Origin: an uncultured Odoribacter sp.
GTDB lineage: Bacteria; Bacteroidota; Bacteroidia; Bacteroidales; Marinifilaceae
Direction of reading: 5' to 3'
NCBI GenBank assembly: GCA_910578105.1
Contig: CAJTPD010000002.1
Span: 331,269 to 395,268, forward strand
DNA length: 64,000 bases
Shown here: piece by piece, positions 24,875 to 34,658 of the stretch
How positions within the stretch are numbered: position 1 is the stretch's first letter
How the letters are laid out: each line of letters opens with the position of its first letter
The notes under the pieces: generated by a model
What the model saw: the letters and a program-made list of their open reading frames with translations, nothing else
What the model was told of the DNA's origin: nothing
Databases searched by the model: none
Translations under genes and position numbers: made by a program

Positions 24875-27418
24875 ATGAATGAACATGTAACGAAAGAGAG
24901 GGAAATTTATACGCAGGAAGAAGCTTTTCAGAGTTCACTGACTTATTTCAACGGGGATGAGTTGGCGGCACGTGTTTGGGTAAACAAGTATGCTTTGAAA
25001 GATTCTTATGGAAATATCTTCGAAAAGAATCCGGATGATATGCACCGTCGTTTGGCTGGCGAGATTGCCCGGATTGAAAATCGTTATCCGAATCCGTTGA
25101 GTGAGGATGATATTTTTGAAGTTTTGAGGGATTTTAAGTTTATCGTACCGCAGGGAGGACCGATGACCGGTATTGGTAATGAATTTCAGATAGCTTCTCT
25201 TTCCAATTGTTTTGTAATAGGGAATGAAGGTCCTTCGGATTCTTATGGCGGAGTGATGAAAATAGATCAGGAACAGGTGCAGTTGATGAAACGCCGGGGA
25301 GGAGTGGGGCATGATTTGTCGCATATTCGTCCAAAGGGGTCGCCGGTGAAGAATTCCGCTTTGACTTCAACCGGGATTGTTCCTTTTATGGAGCGTTATT
25401 CCAACTCGACAAGGGAGGTTGCTCAGGATGGGCGGCGCGGAGCCTTAATGCTGAGTGTCTCCATCAATCACCCCGATTCCGAAAGTTTCATTGATGCGAA
25501 AATGACTGAAGGAAAAGTGACGGGTGCCAATGTGTCTGTAAAAATTGATGATGAGTTTATGCGGGCTGTGATTAATGAACAGGAATATATTCAAAAATAT
25601 CCGGTTTATTCAGAAGAGCCCAAATATAAGAAGACAATTAATGCAAAACAATTATGGAATAAGATAGTGCATAATGCCTGGAAATCGGCAGAACCGGGGA
25701 TTTTGTTCTGGGATACTATTATCCGGGAGAGTGTACCCGATTGCTATGCAGATAAGGGGTATCGCACAGTTTCCACTAACCCTTGCGGAGAGATTCCTTT
25801 GTGTCCGTATGATTCTTGCCGCTTGCTGGCCATAAATCTTTATTCTTATGTGCAGAATCCTTTTACCAAAGGGGCTTTTTTTGATTTTCCTTTGTTCAAA
25901 AAGCATGTCGCTATTGCGCAGCGGATTATGGATGATATTATTGATTTGGAATTGGAGAAGATCGATGCCATTCTCGATAAAGTGCATGCAGACCCGGAAA
26001 CCGACGAGGTTAAGGGGGTGGAAATTCGTTTGTGGGAAAAAATCAAACAGAAAGCTAAAGAAGGACGCCGTACCGGGGTAGGTATTACTGCGGAAGGTGA
26101 TATGCTGGCTGCTCTCGGTTTGCGTTATGGTAGTGATGATGCCATTGATTTTGCAGTGGATATACAAAAAACATTGGCTGTCGAAGCTTATCGTGCATCT
26201 GTATTCCTGGCTAAAGACCGTGGCAGTTTTAAAATTTATGAAACCCGCAGAGAGGAAAATAATCCTTTTATCAAACGTTTAAAGGAGGCGGATGCCGATT
26301 TGTATACGGATATGGTGAAGTACGGACGTCGTAATATCGCCTGTCTTACTATTGCTCCTACCGGAACCACCAGTCTGATGACTCAGACGACTTCCGGAAT
26401 CGAACCTGTTTTCCTGCCGGTATACAAACGGAGAAGGAAAGTGAATCCGAATGACCAGAATGTGCGGATTGATTTTGTTGACGAATCAGGAGATAGCTAT
26501 GAAGAATTTATAGTATTCCATCATAAATTTTCCGAATGGATGAAAATTAACGGATACGATACGACAAAACACTATTCCGATGAAGAAATTGACCAGTTGG
26601 TGGCCGAATCTCCTTATTACAAAGCAACTTCCAATGATATTGACTGGGTGGCTAAAGTAAGGATGCAAGGACAAGTGCAGAAATGGGTGGACCACTCTAT
26701 CAGCGTCACTGTTAACCTTCCTTCGGATGTAACCGAGGAGTTGGTAGGACAGCTTTACGTTGAAGCATGGAAAAGCGGTTGCAAAGGATGTACGGTCTAC
26801 CGCGACGGTTCGCGTGCCGGAGTGCTGGTGTCTAATAAAGATAAGAAACAAGCAACCTCTCCGGAGGCGGGAATGCCGGCCAAACGGCCGATGGAACTGG
26901 ATGCGGATGTCGTTCGTTTCCAGAATAATAAGGAAAAGTGGATTGCTTTTATCGGTTTATATAATGGCCGTCCCTACGAAATCTTTACTGGTATTGCCGA
27001 TGATGAAGAAGGAATTATGCTTCCGAAAGCGGTGGTTTCCGGTAAGATTGTAAAACATTACGATGAGGAAAGAAATTCCCGTTATGACTTTCAGTTCCAG
27101 AATAAACGCGGATTCAAAACTACAGTGGAAGGATTGTCTTATAAGTTTGACAAGGAATATTGGAATTATGCCAAGCTCATTTCCGGAGTATTGCGCCACG
27201 GTATGCCCGTTCATCAGGCAGTGGAATTGGTGGCTTCTATGGAATTTGATAATGAAAACATTAATACCTGGAAAAACGGTGTTGAAAGGGCTTTGAAGAA
27301 ATACATTCCGAACGGAACGGAAGCCAATGGCGAAAAGTGTGAGCATTGCGGTGCATCTTTGGTATATCAGGAAGGTTGTCTGACCTGTAAAACGTGCGGT
27401 TATTCCAAGTGCGGATAA
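24875..27418 (+). CDS. nrdJ: Adenosylcobalamin-dependent (class II) ribonucleoside-diphosphate reductase
   Basis: This oxygen-independent reductase uses adenosylcobalamin to generate its thiyl radical and makes deoxynucleotides. The 847-residue protein has the NrdJ layout: ASLSNCFVIGNEGPSDSYGG (first redox Cys region), KRRGGVGHDLSHIRP, NPCGEIPLCPYDSCRLLAINL (active-site loop), LTIAPTGTTSLMTQTTSGIEP, a TSCPD-type domain at about 680-790, and a C-terminal zinc ribbon (CEHCGASLVYQEGCLTCKTCGYSKCG in total, with CxxC pairs). It is a consumer of the cofactor whose synthesis and import genes lie just upstream. It is monocistronic, closed by the terminator at 27442-27510. Confidence 0.95.
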   Translation: MNEHVTKEREIYTQEEAFQSSLTYFNGDELAARVWVNKYALKDSYGNIFEKNPDDMHRRLAGEIARIENRYPNPLSEDDIFEVLRDFKFIVPQGGPMTGIGNEFQIASLSNCFVIGNEGPSDSYGGVMKIDQEQVQLMKRRGGVGHDLSHIRPKGSPVKNSALTSTGIVPFMERYSNSTREVAQDGRRGALMLSVSINHPDSESFIDAKMTEGKVTGANVSVKIDDEFMRAVINEQEYIQKYPVYSEEPKYKKTINAKQLWNKIVHNAWKSAEPGILFWDTIIRESVPDCYADKGYRTVSTNPCGEIPLCPYDSCRLLAINLYSYVQNPFTKGAFFDFPLFKKHVAIAQRIMDDIIDLELEKIDAILDKVHADPETDEVKGVEIRLWEKIKQKAKEGRRTGVGITAEGDMLAALGLRYGSDDAIDFAVDIQKTLAVEAYRASVFLAKDRGSFKIYETRREENNPFIKRLKEADADLYTDMVKYGRRNIACLTIAPTGTTSLMTQTTSGIEPVFLPVYKRRRKVNPNDQNVRIDFVDESGDSYEEFIVFHHKFSEWMKINGYDTTKHYSDEEIDQLVAESPYYKATSNDIDWVAKVRMQGQVQKWVDHSISVTVNLPSDVTEELVGQLYVEAWKSGCKGCTVYRDGSRAGVLVSNKDKKQATSPEAGMPAKRPMELDADVVRFQNNKEKWIAFIGLYNGRPYEIFTGIADDEEGIMLPKAVVSGKIVKHYDEERNSRYDFQFQNKRGFKTTVEGLSYKFDKEYWNYAKLISGVLRHGMPVHQAVELVASMEFDNENINTWKNGVERALKKYIPNGTEANGEKCEHCGASLVYQEGCLTCKTCGYSKCG

Positions 27419-27441
27419 ACGGAGTATTTCCGGATTAAAAA

Positions 27442-27510
27442 GAACAGCGGTTGTAGCGATTTGGAACAGGGTTTCAAATAAAAAGCTATAACCGCTGTTC
27501 CTGTTTTACA
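27442..27510 (+). terminator. Long-stem terminator after nrdJ
   Basis: GAACAGCGGTTGTAGC at 27442-27457 pairs with GCTATAACCGCTGTTC at 27485-27500 (one G-U pair). The inner part ATTTGGAAC/GTTTCAAAT can pair as well, giving an unusually long nested stem. A short T-run (CTGTTTTA) follows. Confidence 0.8.
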
Positions 27511-27516
27511 ATTTCT

Positions 27517-27524
27517 TATTTTTG
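27517..27524 (+). promoter_or_regulatory. -7 promoter box of ribF
   Basis: TATTTTTG matches TAnnTTTG and lies 16 bases before the ribF ATG, directly after the nrdJ terminator. Confidence 0.55.
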
Positions 27525-27540
27525 TACGTGGAACAGAAGA

Positions 27541-28482
27541 ATGAAAGTTGGAATGCAGATTCATTACGGAACAGAAGATTTACAGATTGTAAATCCGGTT
27601 GTCACTATCGGTAGTTTTGACGGTGTACATAAAGGACACGTGCAGGTGATAGAATGTTTGAAAAGAGTTGCCCGCGATTTACAGGGGGAAACTGTTATTA
27701 TCAGTTTTGAGCCTCATCCGCGCGAAGTGTTGTATCCTATGGAAAAACGTCCGGGAATTCTGACTACATTGGATGAAAAAGTGAAAATATTGGATGCCCA
27801 GGGAGTAGAACATCTGATAATACTTCCTTTTACCCGTTCTTTGGCTGAATTGGATTTTAAGGAGTTTGTGTGCGATGTTTTGGTGGACCGGATAGGCATA
27901 AAGGGACTTGTGGTTGGATATGATCATCGTTTCGGAAAAAACCGGGAGGGTTCTTTTGAAAAGTTAAAGGAACTGGCCGGAAAGTATCATTTCTATCTGG
28001 AGCAGGAAGAGGCATATGAAGAAAATCAGATTAACATCAGTTCCACCAAAATCAGGAATGCTTTGCAAATCGGAGATATCAACCGGGTAAATGAATTTTT
28101 GGGCTATATCTATTTTCTGGCCGGGGTGGTGGTGTCCGGAGATAAAATCGGGCGTTCTATGGGTTTTCCGACTGCTAATATACAATTGGAGGATGAACGG
28201 AAGTTATTGCCTGCCTCAGGTGTATATGCAGTAAAAGTTTATATAGGGGATGATGTATACGGCGGAATGCTGAATATCGGTGTCCGACCTACAGTGAGTT
28301 GTTGTGGAATTCTCCGGATTGAGGTGAATATTTTTGATTTTTCAGAGGATATTTACGGAAAGAAAATCCGGTTGGCTTTGTTAGCCCGTATTCGGGGCGA
28401 ACAAAAATTTGAGGATACCAATGAATTGAAACAACAACTGGGCCGGGATCAGAAAAAAGCAGAGGAATATCTGGCAAAATAG
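27541..28482 (+). CDS. ribF: Bifunctional riboflavin kinase / FAD synthetase
   Basis: This enzyme phosphorylates riboflavin to FMN and adenylates FMN to FAD. The 313-residue protein has the N-terminal nucleotidyltransferase domain (~15-175) with VVTIGSFDGVHKGHVQVI, SFEPHPREVL and VVGYDHRFGKNREG. The C-terminal flavokinase domain (~185-310) has DKIGRSMGFPTANIQ and GMLNIGVRPTV. Length and order are the usual bacterial ones. It has its own promoter and converges with the porin-like gene, 23 bases away. Confidence 0.96.
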   Translation: MKVGMQIHYGTEDLQIVNPVVTIGSFDGVHKGHVQVIECLKRVARDLQGETVIISFEPHPREVLYPMEKRPGILTTLDEKVKILDAQGVEHLIILPFTRSLAELDFKEFVCDVLVDRIGIKGLVVGYDHRFGKNREGSFEKLKELAGKYHFYLEQEEAYEENQINISSTKIRNALQIGDINRVNEFLGYIYFLAGVVVSGDKIGRSMGFPTANIQLEDERKLLPASGVYAVKVYIGDDVYGGMLNIGVRPTVSCCGILRIEVNIFDFSEDIYGKKIRLALLARIRGEQKFEDTNELKQQLGRDQKKAEEYLAK

Positions 28483-28505
28483 AAATTGTTTTCTGGTTTG
28501 TTTTT

Positions 28506-29756
28506 TCAGAACCGATATTGTATCATGACATTGATGCGGTTTGCATTTCCGTATTGTTTGTCAAAATTATTTCTGCGTCCGTATTCGTATTCAATGCCTG
28601 TTGTACCATATTCCGTGAATTTCCATAAAAGATTGGCTGCGGCATATTGTGCATATTTGTAATCGGTTGCTGCCAGTGTTTTGCGGGTTTGCATCCGGGT
28701 GTGACTATAAATTAATGAAGAAGAAAGACGAGGGTTCCAATTGTGTTGTATTGCCCCGAAAGCACCCCACATTGTGGGAGCGATGAGTTTTCCTTCTGTA
28801 TTGTTTTCGGGAATCAGGTCATAGCCCAGTGCACTGATATCCTGAATATAGCGGGCAATCCCTTGTCCGTATACTCCCTGGAACATCAAGCTGTTGTTTT
28901 TATTCAGGGGAATGGTTCCACTGCCTGTTATCCCCCAGCCTGTACATATCTTGTCCTTGTCCGTTGCCGTATTTTTGTAACTGATGTTTCTCAGGATAGC
29001 TCCGGCTTGCAGATGTCCGTTGTTTTTCAGGGTATACCGGATGTTGAAGGGAATATCCGGGACTTTTTGGCGGATACTTTTGGTGTGGTTGCCTGTGGTG
29101 TAGGAGGGAGTTGCATACTCTAAGGCCAGTGAGGCTTTAAACCGTTTGGTAAACAGGTATGTATAGCGAATCATTGGTTGACGTATTTCAATGGCACTGC
29201 CCGGTCCCTCCTGGTCGATGGTAGCGGGAACCGATGTCATATCTCCGAATGTACTCCATGCTTTTCCTATGGTGAGACCTTTGAATTGCACGAAAGCTTG
29301 TTGCAACTTCGGGGTGTTGTCAGGTCCTTCGAATTGCATTTCTATATATGAAACCAGTTTTCCGGCCTTTGTATTTCCGAGCAGTTTAAAAAATAGTGTC
29401 GATTGCTCCAATGTCATGCCGTAGCTTGTGCCGGATTGTTCTCCGTTGGGGGTAATCTGTGACGTGATGAATGAATTGTAGTCCGGTAAACCGTTGAAAT
29501 CATAAGCTGCATTCATCTGAACATAACCGCCGATTCCGAAAAGGAAGTTTTTATTGTCGTCGAAGAAGATAAAACGAGGAGCTGCCGGGTCTTTGAAAGC
29601 TAATGGAAAAGCCTCTTTCATCATGGTGTAAAAATTATGGGTATCCCGCTCCTGCGACACAGAAACCACATTTACTTTTTGCGCTTGTGTCTGTACATAA
29701 ATACTACTTGTCAATATTGCGAATAATATGCTTGCTGCTTTTTTCTTCATCTTCAT
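28506..29756 (-). CDS. DcaP-like porin / outer-membrane beta-barrel protein
   Basis: The 416-residue protein has a signal peptide (cut near TQAQ, about residue 25), a short periplasmic part, then a barrel starting GIGGYVQMNAAYDFNG and ending in INVMIQYRF with a terminal Phe. The segment SYIEMQFEGPDNTPKLQQAFVQFKGLTIGKAWSTFGD is typical of DcaP-type trimeric porins, where a long loop carries the transport path. The substrate is unknown. It is a single gene. The upstream gap 29757-29919 is AT-rich, with a weak 7-bp hairpin at about 29840-29867 and no clear -7 box. Confidence 0.8.
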   Translation of the reverse strand: MKMKKKAASILFAILTSSIYVQTQAQKVNVVSVSQERDTHNFYTMMKEAFPLAFKDPAAPRFIFFDDNKNFLFGIGGYVQMNAAYDFNGLPDYNSFITSQITPNGEQSGTSYGMTLEQSTLFFKLLGNTKAGKLVSYIEMQFEGPDNTPKLQQAFVQFKGLTIGKAWSTFGDMTSVPATIDQEGPGSAIEIRQPMIRYTYLFTKRFKASLALEYATPSYTTGNHTKSIRQKVPDIPFNIRYTLKNNGHLQAGAILRNISYKNTATDKDKICTGWGITGSGTIPLNKNNSLMFQGVYGQGIARYIQDISALGYDLIPENNTEGKLIAPTMWGAFGAIQHNWNPRLSSSLIYSHTRMQTRKTLAATDYKYAQYAAANLLWKFTEYGTTGIEYEYGRRNNFDKQYGNANRINVMIQYRF

Positions 29757-29919
29757 AGTAATTGATGTGAAACCTCTTTCGATGTTCAGGTATACGTATG
29801 AAAATGAAAAAAGTAAAAAATAAAACTTCCGAATAGGCTAATACACGACTATTCAGGCTTATTATGCCATCCACGGGGTTATATTCCTTTAATGATACAG
29901 AAACCCTGTTCCTTTGTGT

Positions 29920-31061
29920 CTACAGGAACTTTTTTGCTAACCATTTCCGTACTGGTTCATCATATACCTTGAGGCATATGTAAGCGAACAGTATATTCCA
30001 GAGGCATACGCCGATAGCTACGGGCCAGGTATCTGCCAATGTGAAAAACCGATGCTTGATGAGCCAGGCATAAAAAAGGTACATGGCCGGATAATGGATA
30101 ATATAGAGCGGAAAGGAAATATCCCCGAGAAATTTGCAGATACGCGAAGATAGCGGGTCTGTGGTGTTGCCTGAAGCACCTGTCCATACCAATACGGGGA
30201 ATGCGACGATGATGCAAAAAGACTCATAGACGCCGTTGAGACAGATTTACGGTACAAGAAACAAGGCCAAAAGAATGGCTGAGCAAATCCAAAAGGCACC
30301 CTTTATCTTGACCGGTTTAAAATGGCGGGATAACAGGATGCCTGTGGAGAACGGAAAAAGCATGCGTAGTAAACCGCTCCCGAATCCGGCATCGTACATA
30401 CTCCAGCCTACGCCGATATTTCCATATCCCGACCCATTGAGCCATGTAAAAGCCGTCAGGCCCAATCCCAGCAAGATGACAAACCATGTTAGCACTTTGG
30501 TGGAAAGACGGTGTATAAACAGGGCGTAAAGCAGATTGCGGATATACTCAAAAAAAAGCGACCACGCAGGACCGTTCAGGGGAAAGGCTTCGGCGTTGCC
30601 GCGTATATCCCAGTTTGCTCCCGGCACTACCGGAATGAAAAACAAAGCACATAATAATGCAACTATCACTGTTGAATAGGTATATGTGTACCATTCCATT
30701 GCACACTGCCTTGCAGGAAAAAACAGACAGCCCCCAGCAAAGCTCCCAGCACTACCATAGGATGGAGTCTTATCAGCCGGCGTTTGAAAAAGTTACCTAA
30801 GGTCAGGTTGGTCTTCCAGCGGTCGTCATAAGCATATCCGATAACAAAACCGGATAGAATGAAAAAGAAATCCACTGCCAGATAGCCGTGATTGATGCCT
30901 TTTATTACCGGAGAACTTCCGGCAAATGCAAAACCTTCGTGCACATGATACCACAACACCAATAAAGCCGCAACCCCTCTCAAACCATCTAAAAGTTTGT
31001 AATGGGGTTTGCTGTCGATAAATGTTGCAGAAGATTTTTTGGGGGCAACTGATTCAGACAT
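29920..31061 (-). pseudogene. Acyltransferase 3 (OafA/YrhL-type) membrane protein, disrupted
   Basis: Three consecutive minus-strand pieces read together as one multi-helix acyltransferase of about 380 residues. The N-terminal piece (31061 down to ~30670) has YKLLDGLRGVAALLVLWYHV and FFFILSGFVIGYAYDDRW, and the last piece (to 29920) has FLGDISFPLYIIHYPAMY. The first break is a frameshift near 30672-30690: a lost T in the run cctattcaacag would restore the frame. The second is an in-frame TAA at 30247-30249, with the protein continuing in the same frame as ICLNGVYESF. Deleting six bases there gives the expected Pro-Tyr-Leu-Asn. Two lesions make a true pseudogene likelier than one sequencing error. 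Family members O-acylate surface sugars. Confidence 0.8.
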
Positions 31062-31113
31062 AATATAAAAGTGTTTTAATGATACAAAGGGGCGGGTTTT
31101 GTATCATGTGTGA

Positions 31114-31163
31114 TTAAAGTGCCCTTTAAAAGCTAAATAGAAAACTTTTAGAGAGCACTTTAT
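31114..31163 (-). terminator. Hairpin downstream of glyS
   Basis: An imperfect 19-base arm at 31114-31132 pairs with 31145-31163 (AAAGTGC/GCACTTT at the outer end, CTTTTAG/CTTTAAAAG inside). It begins just after the glyS stop on the minus strand. A second small inverted repeat GATACAAA/TTTGTATC at about 31081-31105 follows. Together they separate glyS from the acyltransferase pseudogene. Confidence 0.6.
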
Positions 31164-31170
31164 TTCGGGA

Positions 31171-32724
31171 TTACCCAGTTATTTTTCTGAGTAAAGTCTG
31201 CATATCGCATTTTTCTTTCAAGATGCCGAAAATCTGCTCAATGGCCACACGTTCCTGTTGCATGGTATCGCGGTCGCGGATGGTGACGGCATTGTCTTCT
31301 AAGGTTTGATGGTCAATGGTGATGCAGAACGGAGTACCAATGGCATCCTGCCGGCGGTAGCGTTTGCCGATGGAGTCTTTTTCGTCATACTGGCAGTTGA
31401 AATCGTATTTCAGCAGATTCATGATTTCCTGGGCTTTTTCCGGAAGACCGTCTTTTTTTATCAAAGGCATCACAGCCATTTTCACCGGGGCGAGAGCTGC
31501 CGGGAGGCGGAGGACGACGCGCGAATCCTGTTTCCCATCCTTACTTAAATCCTCTTCGCAGTATGCAGCCGACATAATTTGTAAAAACATCCGGTCCACA
31601 CCAATAGACGTTTCAATAACATAAGGAACATATGATTCGTTCAGTTCGGTATCAAAATACTGGATTTTTTTGCCCGAGAATTGCTGATGTTGTGACAAGT
31701 CGAAATCGGTACGGGAATGAATACCTTCCACTTCCTTGAAGCCGAAGGGGAATTTATATTCAATATCAGTAGCGGCATTCGCATAGTGGGCCAGTTTTTC
31801 GTGGTCGTGGAAACGGTAATTCTCTTCGCCGAATCCAAGCAGTTGATGCCAGCGCATCCGGGTGGTTTTCCATTTTTTAAACCATTCCAATTCAGATCCG
31901 GGACGTACAAAGAATTGCATTTCCATTTGCTCGAACTCGCGCATGCGGAAAATAAACTGCCGGGCTACGATTTCGTTCCGGAATGCTTTACCAATTTGTG
32001 CTATTCCGAAAGGAATTTTCATGCGGCCGGTTTTCTGGACGTTCAGAAAATTCACAAAAATACCTTGTGCCGTTTCCGGACGCAGGTAGATTTTGCTGGC
32101 ACCTTCGGCAGTCGAACCCATTTCAGTGGCAAACATCAGGTTGAACTGGCGTACTTCTGTCCAGTTGCAGGTCCCTGAAATCGGGCACACGATTTTTTCA
32201 TCCAAGATAATCTGGCGCACCTCGTTCAAGTTGTTATTGTTCAAAGCGTCGGACATTCTTTCGTGGAGTGCGTCGCGTTTGCGTACATGTTCCAGAATCT
32301 GGGGATTGGTCTGACGAAATAATGCTTCATCGAATTTTTCACCAAAACGTTTCCGGGCTTTTTCTACATCTTTCTCGATTTTCTCTTCGTATTTGGCAAT
32401 CTGGTCTTCGATAAGCACATCTGCCCGGTACCGTTTTTTTGAATCTTTATTGTCAATCAGCGGGTCATTGAAAGCATCCACGTGACCGGAAGCTTTCCAT
32501 ATAGTAGGATGCATGAAAATGGCAGAATCAATCCCTACGATGTTTTCGTGCAACCGAACCATGGATTCCCACCAATATCTCTTGATATTATTTTTCAATT
32601 CCACACCATACTGGCCGTAGTCATATACTGCGCCCAGACCGTCATATATATCCGAGGACGGAAACACAAACCCATATTCTTTGCAATGGGCCACTAATTT
32701 TTTAAATACATCTTCTTGTGCCAT
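31171..32724 (-). CDS. glyS: Glycyl-tRNA synthetase (single-chain, class II)
   Basis: This enzyme charges tRNA-Gly. The 517-residue protein is the homodimeric type, not the alpha2beta2 type. It has VAHCKEYGFVFPSSDIYDGL at the start, class II motifs around RPETAQGIFVNFLN and GIAQIGKAFRNEI, FRMREFEQMEMQFFV, EGIHSRTDFDLSQHQQFSG and ETSIGVDRMFL. A C-terminal anticodon-binding domain runs from about residue 410. The ATG at 32724 was chosen. The 15-residue extension from 32769 is not family-like. The promoter box lies at 32808-32815. Confidence 0.96.
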   Translation of the reverse strand: MAQEDVFKKLVAHCKEYGFVFPSSDIYDGLGAVYDYGQYGVELKNNIKRYWWESMVRLHENIVGIDSAIFMHPTIWKASGHVDAFNDPLIDNKDSKKRYRADVLIEDQIAKYEEKIEKDVEKARKRFGEKFDEALFRQTNPQILEHVRKRDALHERMSDALNNNNLNEVRQIILDEKIVCPISGTCNWTEVRQFNLMFATEMGSTAEGASKIYLRPETAQGIFVNFLNVQKTGRMKIPFGIAQIGKAFRNEIVARQFIFRMREFEQMEMQFFVRPGSELEWFKKWKTTRMRWHQLLGFGEENYRFHDHEKLAHYANAATDIEYKFPFGFKEVEGIHSRTDFDLSQHQQFSGKKIQYFDTELNESYVPYVIETSIGVDRMFLQIMSAAYCEEDLSKDGKQDSRVVLRLPAALAPVKMAVMPLIKKDGLPEKAQEIMNLLKYDFNCQYDEKDSIGKRYRRQDAIGTPFCITIDHQTLEDNAVTIRDRDTMQQERVAIEQIFGILKEKCDMQTLLRKITG

Positions 32725-32807
32725 ATATTTGTCATTTGAATGTACTAATGGCCGATGTCTGACCGGCATGCAGATTTATTTTATAGTACATGTGTAATTT
32801 ATTGCTG

Positions 32808-32815
32808 CAAAAGTA
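32808..32815 (-). promoter_or_regulatory. -7 promoter box of glyS
   Basis: TACTTTTG on the minus strand matches TAnnTTTG, 84 bases before the chosen glyS start. Confidence 0.5.
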
Positions 32816-32934
32816 GAATAAATTTGTCAATGTTATTAATGTGTCGGTATGCAAATGAAAAATACTTGCTGTTTTTCCAGGTAAATAATAAACGGATACC
32901 CGGATATATTTATTGTCTCATTTGCATATGATTT

Positions 32935-34629
32935 CTATTCCACGTGTCCGATTTCCTTGATGGCTTGTGTTATATTGATGGCATAATCTCCGATTTTTTC
33001 ACATTCGGAGAACATGTCATTGTACAAAATGCCGGTGGGGTAATCGTATTTTTTGGCTTCTATGGCTAATAGGTGTTCTTGTTTTAATAAAGTGCGGTAG
33101 TCATTGATTGCTTTTTCCAGTTCGTAGGCTTTTTTTGCATTTACGTTTTTATATTCTGTTGCTAAATTGTTGCACATGACATTCAGGGCCTCTTCAATCA
33201 ATGCAAACATATGTTTGATTTTATTGGTCAGTTCTTCCGGGAAAACAACATTCTGGTCGTTGCGGCGGTTGATGGCTTTGGCTACGTTTAAGGAAGAGTC
33301 TGCAATGCTTTCGATATCTGTGACAATTTTAAACATAGCACGTATGCGTTGTGAGTTTTCGGTAGAAAGTTTAGATTCAGAGACTTTAGTCAGATAATTC
33401 GCAATTTCTACTTCTATGTTGTCACTTTCGTCTTCCATTTTTACCAGCTGTCCGAAAGGTTTTTCAAAGTCTTTTGAGGATAATTCCAGGCATTCGGTCA
33501 TTTTACGGAACATGTCACGGGTATTTTTGCCATATAAGGTAATTTCTTCTTTTGCCTGAAACAAAGACGCATCGGGAGTAGAAAGTAGTCCGATTTTGAT
33601 GTGTTTTAAAGTAAAAGCATCTTCGCAGGCTTCTTTCATCGGAATCAATTTACTTACCAGTTTGGCTATTAATTGGATAAACCAGATTAAAATCAACAAA
33701 TTGGTAATATTGAATATTGTGTGAAACAAAGAGAGTGCCACCGGAACGGCTTCGATGTTTGTAGAGGGATTGCCAATGCCTAAAAGGATGCTTAATTGTT
33801 CAACCCATCTTATAAAGAAGGGGAATATAGCCATTACCCAGATTACTCCGAATACATTGAATACAAAGTGAGCAAGTGCAGCCCGTTTGGCCGTTGTATT
33901 TGCTACTGTTGCAGCAATGTTGGCTGTGACTGTTGTTCCTATATTTTCTCCGAGCACCATGGAGGCTGCTATTTCAAAACTAATCCAGCCATTCGCACAC
34001 ATGACCAAAGTTAGGGCCATTGTTGCGGAAGAGGATTGGATTAATATTGTGAGTGCCGTACCAATCAACATGAAGAGTAAATAAGAAATATATCCCATGT
34101 CTGTGTACTTTTGCAGGAAAGTGAATATTTCCGGATTGTCTTGCAGGTTTGGCATGGAGCTTTTCAGAAAATCCAGACCTATAAACAGGAGCCCGAATCC
34201 GATGATAAGTTCTCCCCAGCTTTTTCTGGAGCGTTTTTTAGAAAATAGAAGCGGCAGACTGAGCCCAATTAAAGGAAGTGATATATCGGCCATGCTTATT
34301 TTGAAACCCAGGATAGAAATCAGCCATGCCGTGATTGTGGTACCGACATTTGCTCCCATAATGATTCCGATGGATTCGGTCAGGTTTAACAGGCCGGCAT
34401 TGACGAAGCTGACCACCATTACTGTGGTGGCAGAACTACTTTGTATGATGGCTGTGATTAGTATTCCGGTCATCACGCCTTTGATCCGGTTTGAAGTCAT
34501 TGCAGAAAGAATGTGGCGCATACGTGTACCTGCTACTTTTTGCAGAGCTTCGCTCATGAGCTTCATACCATACAGAAAAACTCCTAAAGAGCCGATGAGC
34601 TGTAGAAAATCAAAAAGGCTATAGTCCAT
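32935..34629 (-). CDS. Na/Pi cotransporter family protein with PhoU-like domain (copy 2)
   Basis: This inner-membrane sodium-dependent phosphate transporter has 564 residues. The first ~310 residues hold two inverted Na_Pi_cotrans repeats, each with the QSSSATT/QSSSATM motif (AIIQSSSATTVMVVSFVNAG; TILIQSSSATMALTLV). They also hold GANVGTT and GENIGTT loops. The last ~220 residues are a PhoU-like helical bundle (MFKIVTDIESIADSSLNVAKAI, ECEKIGDYAINITQAIKE). It ends HVE. The gene lies 29 bases after a close paralogue on the same strand, so both are probably one transcript. Confidence 0.93.
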   Translation of the reverse strand: MDYSLFDFLQLIGSLGVFLYGMKLMSEALQKVAGTRMRHILSAMTSNRIKGVMTGILITAIIQSSSATTVMVVSFVNAGLLNLTESIGIIMGANVGTTITAWLISILGFKISMADISLPLIGLSLPLLFSKKRSRKSWGELIIGFGLLFIGLDFLKSSMPNLQDNPEIFTFLQKYTDMGYISYLLFMLIGTALTILIQSSSATMALTLVMCANGWISFEIAASMVLGENIGTTVTANIAATVANTTAKRAALAHFVFNVFGVIWVMAIFPFFIRWVEQLSILLGIGNPSTNIEAVPVALSLFHTIFNITNLLILIWFIQLIAKLVSKLIPMKEACEDAFTLKHIKIGLLSTPDASLFQAKEEITLYGKNTRDMFRKMTECLELSSKDFEKPFGQLVKMEDESDNIEVEIANYLTKVSESKLSTENSQRIRAMFKIVTDIESIADSSLNVAKAINRRNDQNVVFPEELTNKIKHMFALIEEALNVMCNNLATEYKNVNAKKAYELEKAINDYRTLLKQEHLLAIEAKKYDYPTGILYNDMFSECEKIGDYAINITQAIKEIGHVE

Positions 34630-34658
34630 AAGTATTTGGTGTGTTGTTGTAAATTAAT

